In this document: piece after piece, positions 44,801 to 56,800 of the stretch | Layout of the letters: every line of letters starts with the position of its first letter | How positions within the stretch are numbered: position 1 is the stretch's first letter | Assembly (NCBI GenBank): GCA_946894095.1 | Contig: OX335659.1 | Location: forward strand, 9,369,501-9,433,500 | Length of the DNA stretch: 64,000 nt | Origin: Incurvaria masculella | Taxonomy: Eukaryota; Arthropoda; Insecta; Lepidoptera; Incurvariidae | Reading direction: 5' to 3' | Program-made: the position numbers and the translations under genes | Notes under the pieces: model-generated | The model's input: the letters and a program-made list of their open reading frames with translations, nothing else | What the model was told of the DNA's origin: nothing | Database searches by the model: none

Positions 44801-47800
44801 GTGTTGAAATCTCCCATGATAATAGTATGATTGTACTGAGGGCAGTGTTCCTCAAGGAATGATTCGAGTGATGAGAAGTAATTAATAGTGAGATTGGGAC
44901 TGTAATAAACACCAATTAGAATTTTGGAGTGATTAACGATGATTTCTAAGAAAAGGTATTCTGGTGACTCCGAATACTGAGCAGCAGACTGAGCAACAAT
45001 CGAACAAGGAATACAGCTTCGGAGGTAGATGGCAACACCACCACAACTTTTTCCAGTTCTGTCGTTACGGATCAGTTGGAACCCGGGAAGTGAAAAAGAA
45101 GTAGATGGCAATGTAGGCTTAAGAAAAGTTTCTGAAACGAGTACAGCATGGATGTGTTTGCTTGGAAATGACCTGAGAAGATCGGGGTAGTGAGAGGGTA
45201 TGCTTTGAGCATTGATATGTACAAAATTGAAATTTTTGGGGTATTTAGAAAATGTGAAGTCAAGTTTTTCATCTAGTGGAAGAACACATCCATTGTCAGA
45301 ACTATCGTCACTAAAGAACTCATCAGACGAGGTAACTGAAAAATAATTTATTTCCACTGCTTATTTTACTCACTGTTTGGTAAGTTCACACTACATACTA
45401 GTCTAGCCCGTTGAATCCAAGGTAACGATTAGACTCACCCGTCCTTCGTGACGGTGAAATTAATGAGCGTGCACTGCGCCTGCATCTCCGGCTGGTAGTG
45501 AGGGTTTGCTAGCTTGGTCTGTATGATCAGCCGAAAGTTGGGATGGTAATCGATCTCGCGGTCGCCCATCTACAAATTCACATTCACATTAATATATAAA
45601 CAATCACACATATAAACATCATCACGACTGCCATTTCAAGATACAAAGCGCCGATATACAGTCTCAAGGTATCTGGCACCGCGCGTCAATCTTGTCCAGG
45701 TATTTGCGCTGAGAGAGTCGAAGCATAACCTCCATTTGATCAGTAGTTAATCTATGCTATGATCACCTTTAGCACTTTTTCCTTGCGGATGAGCACGCGG
45801 CCCAGCAGAGGCTCGAGAACCACGTCCACGGTCTAGTAGATGTTCTTTAGCAGTACGATGCTGCCGTCGCTCACCGCACGCTTGATCTTGTCCAGGTAGT
45901 TGCGTTGAGAGAGTCTTAGCACAACCTACGACCATCTTGAGCACTTACCCCATTCTGAATAGCACGGGGCTTAACAGCGGCTCGAGCATTGCGTCCACGG
46001 CCTCGTCCATTTTGTCGAGCAGCACTATGCTGCCGTCGCTTACCGCGCGCTTGATCTTGTCTAGATAATTGCGTTGAGAGAGTCGAAGTAAAACCAGTGA
46101 TCAGTTTGAGCACTTTCCCCTGGCGGATAAGCACACGGCTTAGCAGCGGCTGGAGTACTACGTGCACGATCTCGCAGATGTTCTCGAGCAGAACGGTGCT
46201 GCCTTCGTTGGCTACGCGCTCGCTTCTGTCCAGGTAGTTGCGTTGAGAGAGTCGTTGCACAATCAGTGATCACCTTGAGCACTTTCCCCTTGCGGATGAG
46301 CACGCGGCCCAGCAGCGGCTCGAGCACTGCGTCCACGGTCTCGTCGATGTTCTCGAGCAGCACGATGCTGCCGTCGCTCACCGCGCGCTCGATCTTGTCC
46401 AGGTAGTTGCGCTGAGAGAGTCGCAGCACAACCAAGGCGTCGCCGAACTTGGACTTTATCCACTTCACGCCCTGCCTGCTCACAAACAACACAGTTAATA
46501 CTTCCATCAAGTTATAGCGGTATTATATCAAGCATTCAAGCATGTACTTAAACATTAATGCCTCCAAACAAGCTGCAGATAGAACTTTAAAAACAAAGCC
46601 CTAAAGATGTGCGCGATCTTTGATAAGCCGCTTTGTAAGCAGATTTTAGATATAATTTTGTTTCGCACACTTTCCTTCAACAATATGTTCGATCTGTAAT
46701 AAACAGCTCCGTGAACAAATTGCAGAAAAAAATAACACCCAGCCTTAACAATTTGTGCGATATTTGGGAAACAGCTCCACAAAAACTGTAGACAATACTA
46801 GGTTATAAGAAGCTGTTAGATATGTAAGTCAGAGCTGAAGACGTGTGTGTGTGTGTAAATTTGGTTGTCTGTGTGCACCGAGAGCAGTGCGAGTCAATGC
46901 AGGCAGTTCGTAATTTAAGAAACTGAACATTAGATGCGTGCTGTTTTATTTCAGAATAAACTAGTGATTACCGATCTAACAGAAGCATATGGATCAACAT
47001 TTATATCACCTTAAAGAAATCGCTCCGTACAACAAGCTGCCGATATAACTTTGTAAAACGAAGCTCTAAAGATGTGCAAGATTTTTGGACGCTTTGTAGA
47101 CAAGTTGTTAATAGAACTATGTTATGAGAAGCATATGCATCAACATTTGAGTCATCTTTAAGAAACTGCTCCGTAAGCAAGCTGCAGATAGAACTTTGTA
47201 ACACCAAGCACTAGAGATGTGTGCCATCTTTGATGCTAGTAAACCGCTTCGTAGACAGGCTCTAAATAGAACTTTTTTATAAGAAACATATGCATCAGCA
47301 TTTGTGTCATCTTTAAGAAACAGCTCCGTAAAAAAGCTGCAGATAGAACTTTGTAAAACGAAATCCTAAAGATGTGCGCGATCTTTGATACTCGTAAACC
47401 GCTTCGTAGACCAGCTCTAAAAAAACTGTTTTATAAGAAACATATGCATCAACATTTGTATTATCTTTAAGAAACCGCCCCGTACAACAAGCTGCAGATA
47501 GAACTTTGTAAAACGAAATCCTAAAGATGTGCGCGATCTTTGATACTCGTAAACCGCTTCGTAGACCAGCTCTAAAAAAACTGTTTTATAAGAAACATAT
47601 GCATCAACATTTGTATTATCTTTAAGAAACCGCCCCGTACAACAAGCTGCAGATAGAACTTTGTAAAACGAAATCCTAAAGATGTGCGCGATCTTTGATA
47701 CTCGTAAACCGCTTCGTAGACCAGCTCTAAAAAAACTGTTTTATAAGAAACATATGCATCAACATTTGTATTATCTTTAAGAAACCGCCCCGTACAACAA

Positions 47801-50800
47801 GCTGCAGATAGAACTTTGTAACACCATGCCCTAAAGATGTGCGCGATCTTTGATACTCGTAAACCGCTTCGTAGACCAGCTCTAAAAAACTGTTTTACAA
47901 GAAACATATGCATCAACATTTGTATTATCTTTAAGAAACCGCCCCGTACAACAAGCTGCAGATAGAACTTTGTAACACCATGCCCTAAAGATGTGCGCGA
48001 TCTTTGATACTCGTAAACCACTTCGTAGATAAGCGCTAAAAATACTTTTTTATAAGAAACATATGCATTAACATTTGTATTATATTTAAGAAACCGCCCC
48101 GTACAATAAGCCTTCAGATATTTTTTAGCTAAATCGTATGTGATCCGTCCTTTTAGGAAATGCTGTGAATGGCGTGCTGTGCATGGAATTACGGGAGTAG
48201 CAACAGAAACTCATTAGTATGGGGGCTGTGTAGCCACTTTACATACAAAAATGTTATCTCCGGCGATTCAGTTCGGCTACGAATTAGCTTGCTACTACTT
48301 TTCTCGAGCTCCAACGATACGTAAGAACACCTATAAACTGAAAAGGACGCGATTTAGTGCATCAAACATTCGATGTTGCGCGTAGCGAATTCGTAAGCTA
48401 ACTAATTAGAGTTAGACATTATGGACTAACTCGTGGCTGCGCTGCCGCCATACCAATGAGCTTCGATCGCAAATCTCTTTCTTCCATGCTCGCTGTCGTG
48501 AGTGATAACTTACAGTTGCGGATCAATCATGAGGGGCCAGCGCGCCGAGTTGGTGAGGATAGTGGCGTTCTCCTTGCTCATGGAATCTGTGGGCAGTCCC
48601 TCGTTGTTCCAAGTAGCCACTTGCGCATCGTCCGTCAGCATGGAAAGGGGATCCAGTCCCTCAGTCGTCTCGATCTTGGGCTATAACCCAGGTCTTGGTT
48701 CAATGATTATTGGAAAGCATACATTTTGACGTACTCTTTAGATCAAGTCTCAAAAGATCATCAAAGATTTCCCCAAAAGACGAGTTGCAACTTACGTTGA
48801 CGGTGACCAAGAAGGGCACCCAGTCCTGGTCCATGAGCTGCAGGCGGTACTGGCGCATGAAGCAGCCCACGTACGAGATGAAGGCGGTCACCAACAGTAC
48901 GTCGCCGGGCAGCATCTTGCCGGAGTCTTTCAGCCGCGCCACCGTCTCCGTCCATCTGCGGTCAGTGGAGCAATCGGTTGGATCTCTTCCATTAAATCCT
49001 TAGCAAGATGGTCAATCGACTGCCTTGCTTGTCGCCACCTTATCCCGTATTGTGTCCGTATCTTGACTGTTTTTCATCGCTCATTAAAGGCTTGCTTAAC
49101 TTTTCTAATAGATCCTTACCATGGATAAAAAGGAATCTTCCTTTCTCTTCAACGGTCCTCACATATGAAATCGGCCTTTGTCGAAATGTCCATTTTGATA
49201 TCAAATATCGGGCGTTTGGTTAAGAATTCCAAATAAAAATTTTGCGTTTTTCATAAAATCAGAAATAAAGTCTGATCCGTGGCAATTTCATAAATTATAA
49301 AGAAAGCTTTGACTTACCGTATTTTCTCAGACGCAAGCCCGTTGACAAGTCGGTTGGCGAGATCGATGGTGGCGTTGGTGGCGTCTGCCTCGGCCTGGCA
49401 CTTCATCTTGTCGTTGACTGCCACTTGGAATGCCGCTAACAGCTCATCTAGCTTCTCTTCTAATTCCTATGCACGTCATTCTTTATTTTTATCTCGTCCT
49501 CTCTATAACATTATTTTTAATTACAGCGTAAGTCTGCATCGACCACATGCATTTTGGGAAATGCAGAGGTCAAACCACGCATACACACATTTTGTCGCAG
49601 TCATGCCACCAACGTTTCCCGAGACAAGTATTTTTAATAATTCCAAAAATTCAGGTGGAAAAAATTGCTTTTTTTAACTTAACAATATTACCCTAACGTT
49701 AGATTAAATTTCAACCGACTATTTCTTCATCAACTCGTAGAACTTGACGATGTTGATAACCCATGCCCCCAGCACGTACCTAACCCTCGACTTTCTGCGG
49801 ATATTGTAGCAAAGGTAGTAGCGGACACTGACCGCAATCTGCGAGGTGAGGAAGGCGAGCTTCTCCCTGGCACCCTGCAGCTCGGCGTTGGCGGCGTTGA
49901 GCGCGCGCCGCTTGGGCTCCACTACCTCGTACACCTCGTAGAACTTGACGATGTTGATGACCCAAGCGCACAGCCCGGCCGCCGCCGCCGACTTACTGCG
50001 GATGAAGTCCGGGTTGAACTCTGGATTCTTGATATACGGCTGAATCGCCTGCAAATAGAAAATCATAACGCCTCGTTTGCTACATTTTAGCTGCATTTTC
50101 ATTAGCTACATTTTCTGCAACAAAATTTTCATGTCTATTTACTGTTGATGTACCTATAAATAAATAAACACATCCAAAAGTCACCAAAAATAGTATCAGT
50201 GTTGAAGGACGCACCTTGATGATTTCCGGGTGGATGTTCTCTTTGTTGTAGAAGACCAGATCATTAAGAAATTGATCTACTTTTGCCATCATTAACTGTA
50301 AAATAAAAAGAGCATACATAAAACTCAGAACTAATAGCAACATGGCCAAGGAAAATGGTGCACACAATTACCCTGAGGGTCTCCATCTTCATGCCTCATA
50401 CGTGGCCTACATTGATCAATGTTTCAATTTGTTTCTTCTCATTTGGTATTAACTTTAATCCCTGTGAACTCTTGCTCATTATTATGTTATTATACCGCGG
50501 CTCGTAGCCCAGTGGCGCGGAAACTAGACTAGCATACCAGAGATGTGGGTTCAAATCCTCGCCTCATTCACGCACCACTTCCTTACTCATTCTGAGTTAG
50601 ATACGTGCATTTCGTCACGAATGCGAGCTGCTCCAAGGTTGGGAATCTATGAAAACTGTAAGTCCCCTTCCCCTACTAGGTGGTAGGGTTTACCCGGGTT
50701 GGTACTATATCGGGTACCATACCGGGAACGCATGCCCTATGCACTAATACACTCACACAGCTTTATTCTCACTGTCATCCCCAGTTTTCTGAATGTATTT

Positions 50801-53800
50801 GTTAGCTAAGGTTAGAACGACCAAAGAGCCGTATATTGCCCGATTTTTACTACTAGCTAGGCTAGCATAACAAGCCTTACCTACACGCCGAGAGGGTTAA
50901 CAGTTTCAGTTTAAGTTTCTTTATTTCCTCCATTAGATGTATATTACACACTCGGATTCGTCTTTTTTTTTCCTGTCGGTTCGTTTACATCTGGCGAAGA
51001 AAAGCCGACAAGAAACTTCGTCAGGTTGGTCATTTATTTTTTTCCATTGATACTTACAAACTAGTTCACAGTGATCGACAGATCGAACCTTGCACGCCTT
51101 CCACGACCTGTCCTTGGGCACCTTGCCCTTCTTGGCGAAGAGCACGAGCACGCCGGCGGTGACGTTGACGACGGCGTCCGGCGGCGAGCCGAACGACTTG
51201 AGCTCGGTGAGGTTGTTCTTGTTGAGCGTGTCGAGCGCCGCCTGCGCCGCCATCAGCGCCGGCTCCGCCTTGGCGAGGTCGTCCGCGCAGATCTTCGCCT
51301 TGATCGTAACGTCCTCCTCGATCACCTTCACCTTCTTCTCCTCCTCCGCGGCTGTTCACATCAATTAATACAATTGGGCCCACTGCTTTTCTTCCCGTGT
51401 ATGCCGTAAGAGCTTACCAAGGGATTTATCCTTCGTGGTTCGGATGACACGTTGTAAGTTATTATTAATTATAATTGCTGTTGAAAATGAGGTTATAATT
51501 GTTCATTCATCATTCATAGACAGTACACTGCACTCGGATTTGACATGTTTTAACATTAGCCAGTTCCGCAAAACAAACCACAGCGAAGAAAAACTGGCAA
51601 GAAACTCCGCTGTAGGGTTAATCCCGCCCAGGTTGGTACCATGGCATTGAATGAACGATGGTCGTAGCGGCAATTGGAGCAATTGGTAGCTTGGCAATAA
51701 AAGGAAGGTCCTGGCATGGCACCTAGTTTCCATCTGTGTTCGGCTAATAGCATAGCTAAAAGCATGTGATATTAGCAATCCTAGGTGTGAAATTAGCAAT
51801 TTATATCCAGTCATATATAAATGCTGTTATTGTAACATTCCGATCGCCCAGTTAGATAAAAAATATTCAAAACTTTGAAAAGTTATTCGCATAGCATCTG
51901 ATCTTATGTGGGCCATTGGTTTCACCGACCATAATATTAATTAATCTAATACAGGGTGTAAACGACCGAAGAGATATTTTACAACTTTAGATAGTGTTTT
52001 ATTATAGAATTAAGTCGGAAAACATCAGGTTCAATCATTTTTTTTTAGATTTATTGAAAATTTAAATAAAATGTCATTCAAATCTTTGTTGTTTTTTCTT
52101 TCTCAACATTGACTACTTCCAATTCTATTTAATATTCGGAATCGTATACTTTGTATATATATTTTTGATGAAAATGATCCAGCTTCCGATACAAATCGAA
52201 CTGCTTAAAAGAAATGAAAGGTTGCATTGCACTCTGGATAAACAACATGGGTTGAAGAATATTATAACTTTAAATTTGCAAACCAAAGGCTTTCTCCTTC
52301 GAGACTTTTTCGCTCTCAGCGCCCACCACTTCAATAAGTGCTTCAGCTGCTCTGTTTTTAACTTTTAGGATAACTTCTTGATCGGCCAGAGTCACCTAAA
52401 ACAAATCAATATTATGTACTTTCATTTCATGATCGCATATCATAGTCGGACATGATTAGATACAATTCACATGTGGCGTAGGGTGTTATTAGCAGGCATT
52501 GATTACGGAGAGGGACTGTAGGAGAATTCCAAATTATGTATATACCACTAATAATATACCCTGAATATACGCTTTCTTTGATGTTTACATGTTTTTGATG
52601 AGATTTCAGTTCTTTTTGAATGTGTCCTTTGTTGTTATTCGCAAACTATACAGGAATGTAATGAGCAATTGAATATCTGTTATAAGAACAGATATTCAGG
52701 TATTCAGATAACAGGCCTATATAAAGGCCCCCATAGAAGGTGTTAAGAGGCTTGGCTCCATCCTTACATGAGGTTTTTGATGTGATTGTCCGATTAGATT
52801 TAGCTATATTAGGCGTAACGCTATAGTAGGTGGATCGACTGCACACCTTCAATACAGCAACGTCGCCCGCGCAGCTGGCGAGCTTCTCCAGGCCGTTCTC
52901 GAGCCGGCTGATCATGACCTTGAGGTTGCTCGTCTTCTCGCCGAGCAGCTTCGAGTAGAGCGCGATCTGCTCGAGGAACGTCTTGGGCGTGGTGTAGTTG
53001 TAGCGGCGCTCGTTCTGGTAGTACACGGCCGACATGTTGTTCACGCTCGTGTGCACGTGCGACATGAACGTCGACACCGACTCTACCAGATCCACCTGTG
53101 GATATTTTTTTATGTTACCGTACAGAATGGCTGTCAACCTAACGAGTGTCATTGCACAGGCTGCCTAGGCTTTTGTATACATAAATCATATCATTCATAT
53201 ACAACAGTGTGTATCAAGAATATAGTAATTCCTAACAATGTCATGAAATGTTATCTATTGCACAGGCTGCCTAGGCTTTTGTATATATAAATGATATCAT
53301 TCATATATAACAGGGTGCATCAAGATTATAGTAATTCCTAACAAAGTCATTAAATGTTAACACAATTTTCCATGACATGACAAATATAAAGCATGATTTC
53401 ATTAACATTGGGGAAAATTTATTACAAATACTCTATTGGACTATCAAATGCATTTCCGAAATAGGTGCCATCGTGCATGTCTTTATTAAAAAAAAACGAA
53501 GAACTAATTTATGTGAGCACAATTGTAAATGTAAAGAAACTAGGTACGCATGAAATTGGGCACAGGCCGTTGGATATAATGGACGACGATGAAAGTATCC
53601 AGAGGTTAGTACCGGCAAGGACTCCACTTCGGCGAGGAATCGACGCGAGACCGAGCGCAGCGCGTCCTGCGGCCACTCGTGGAACCAGTTGATGGCGGTG
53701 CAGTTTACGATCGAGGGAAACTTGCGCGCCCGAATGCGCAGCGTCGCTCCCACCGGCGAGAAGCACAACACCACCTGCACGAAACGATCCTTCAGTAGGT

Positions 53801-56800
53801 CTCATTCTTTGTTCAAGCTTTATATTTTCAGTGACTCAAATTTAATTTACTTCGTACATGTCTCCTAATCGTATCGCAATAGATCGATTACCTTCAGCAT
53901 ACTCCGGACACGATTGATAAAGAATCTCCAACAGTTTTCCTTTGTATCTTGAACACCCGTGGATTTGGTCTGAAACAATATATTGTTTCATCAATATGAT
54001 CCTTTCTAATTAATACTTTCTTTATATTATGTTCAACAATTATTGAAAACTAATACAAAAATTATAAATTATCTATGCTTAGATAATTTATAATTGTAAA
54101 TTGGTCAATCAATAACTTAGTGACCTCGCCACGGACAGCATTGATGATGTTCTCAGTTTCATCGTCGGCAAACAGTTCGGGAATCTCTCCCGAAGCCAGC
54201 AAGTCGTTGATGAGCACAAGGAACCGCTCGTCGGCGACTTGGCCGTCCGTCATCAGGAACACTGTCCCGATGTTCTTCACTCCCGACTTCATATACAGTT
54301 GAGCTGAAACGAGATTAAATTGAGACCCACTTTTTAGCATTTGTTACAGAAATATTTTTTACGTTTTTATAGCAAGTCTATGAGTAAAGTCAAGTATTAG
54401 GAAATTCATAGATATCTTTAGAGAGCTTCCAGTAATTATTGCTGCTCACCGACCTTCTTGTGCACTCGAAAATAAATGTAATGGAAGACCAACCGAGATC
54501 AAGCTTAAGATCGTTGATGGCATATCCTTTGCGCAGCTGAACCTGGAACACCTCCAGCGACGAGATGAAGGCGGACAGGCGCGAGAGGGACTGCTTGCCC
54601 GAGCCGCCAACGCCCACCAGCAGCGCGTTGCCGCGCGGAGCCTCCAGGATGCGGTTTATTCTACGAGAAAAGCTTTGTTGTACAGGTTTCATCGAAGAGC
54701 GGCTGATGAGAAGTTGCATTGTTTTCAGTAAATTGAGAAAATCGATAAAGGTAACACTGATGGACTACCTCAATCCATACGGATTTCAAGTCCTAAGTTG
54801 TTACTATTTTCACTGGCTATAGACAACACCTGTGAAAATCTGTTAGTATTGTTTAGAATCTTCTATTGTTTTTCATTTTTACATGTTATTTACGATAATA
54901 TTTTGTTATGCACCAGTAAACTTGATACATCCAATGTCAAATCCAAGCGTAGAATATTATTATTGATGAATTCTGACTGACCCGGTATCGGCTATTTTTT
55001 TTAAAATATCGCATCACCTGCAAATGTGGTACATAGCGTCTTCGAACAGCACCAGGTTCATGGTGGCCACCAAGTCGTTGTACGACGAGAGCGCCTCGTC
55101 GAGCAGCTTCTTGATCTGTGGCCAGTCCTTGATGGGGAAGTACTTGGGGTCGCCGATGCCCTCAGCGAAGTGGCAGTAGATGAGCGGCTTTTCGAACACT
55201 ACGTTCTCGTCGTATTCCTGATTCATCACACATTCATGTAGGTACTCGCGTTCCAATACTGAGTAGACATTGGCTACTCATGCTATTGATGTGGTAGCAA
55301 TGCGTTATCAAGGGAGGGGGATATTATCTGTAGGTGGTGGTATTTTGTCTTAGATATTACAATTCGCTTCTTAATTAAACCATATAATAAATTGACGAAT
55401 CCAAAAGTATAATGTCCACCTAATGGAGGAAAATAAATGAATACATAAATCATTTGCCTTCACTCGGTCGACCATCGTGCGTTGGGGATAACGTACCTAC
55501 TCATTGACAGAACCGCTCAGCAGATATAATTAATGTCAACGTTTAACCAGAGAACAACAAAGTATTAAGATTTAAAAAAAATATCCATTGACAAAAGGTT
55601 GTTCGGATATAATCTCGGGACATAATTAAAACTAATCTGGTTAGCAAAAAATTTAATTCTATATTTGACGAAATTCCTAGTTGTTCTTGAAATACTACCC
55701 TGGTCCGTATTCTAGATGCAAAAACGCTAAGGTATCTTATAGTATCTTTTAAATATTTTTGACTGTGAGAATTTTCGGGATTGGGTACATTTATTGTGGT
55801 TTGACAAAATAAAAAGTAGTCCCTTAAATCGGAGTAAAGTAATCGAATAAAAGGTAAATAAATTACTTACCTCGAAATTCTTCTTGATGACATCTAAGAT
55901 AGTTTTCTGGAATAAAATGCTGTCATCACTCTCTACCAGCTTATCGCAGTATACGCGCGTGGCTTCGTGCATCCACAGCCGGATCAGCTCGGAGGGTAGC
56001 TTGATTGCGTCGCCAGTCGTGAACAGCATGCCCTAAAATACGGTTTACAAACTTTTTAGGGTTCCGAAACTCTGCCTGTTCGTTAGAATTATAGTGAGTA
56101 TCGGTCTTAATGTATTAGGTTGGGGAAAAAGTTTCTTCGCATTTTTTAAGAAAATTCAAAACATTTTTTAATATGGTTTATTTACATTTAACTAAAGTAT
56201 GTAGGTACCATTTTGTTCGATAACTTTTTGCCATCTTGTAGGTAGGGACATGATCCCATTGCTATAGAAATATTGGGACTTCTGATCAATATACCGCGAC
56301 AAGTGGTTTTGGCAGTCCTCTCGTGATGTTAACCTGACACTGCCTAAAGAATTCTGAAGAGACCTAAACAGGTGGAAATCTGAAGGTGCAAGGTCAGGAC
56401 TATACGGCGGATGCATTAACACCTCCCAGCCAAACTCTCTTAGTTTTTGCTGAGTGGCTAAAGATGTGTGAGGTCTAGCGTTATCATGATGAAAAACCAC
56501 ACCCCTTCTGTTGATTAATTCCGGCCGCTTTCTCTCAACTTCTTGCTTTAATCTCATCAGTTGTTCGCAGTAGAGTTCAGAATCGATGGTCCTGCCTGGT
56601 GGTAACAGCTCATAATGAATAATGCCCTTCCAATCCCACCACACACACAGCATCACCTTGTTGCGAGTTAACCCGGGTTTCGCCACAGTCTGTGAAGCTT
56701 GACCGGCCTTTGACCACGACCTTTTTCGCACGTTCTTGTCGTACGTGATCCACTTTTCATCACCAGTTATCAGCTTCTTCAAAAATGGTTCGGTTTCATT

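Larger units (their letters stand above)
41975..45400 (-). mobile_element. CR1/Jockey-type LINE with complete ORF
   Basis: Minus-strand element comprising ORF 45357-42433, a ~450-bp 3' UTR and a 3' tail of (TTCA)n/(TTTATTCA)n (plus-strand tgaatgaa repeats, 41975-42020), preceded by attgcacaataaagaattta. There is no room for an ORF1 before dynein exon 32 (45439), so the 5' part is missing or the family has none. It lies in dynein intron 32, in the same sense as the gene. A related truncated copy lies at 4785-6829. Confidence 0.85.

Noticed and set aside
45690..46273. Mutually exclusive alternative exons of the dynein gene
   Set aside because: The copies lack acceptor segments, two have in-frame stops and most lost their donors.
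46555..48110. CRISPR-like array
   Set aside because: Repeats are ~155 bp with no distinct spacers, in a eukaryotic intron; it is a tandem satellite.
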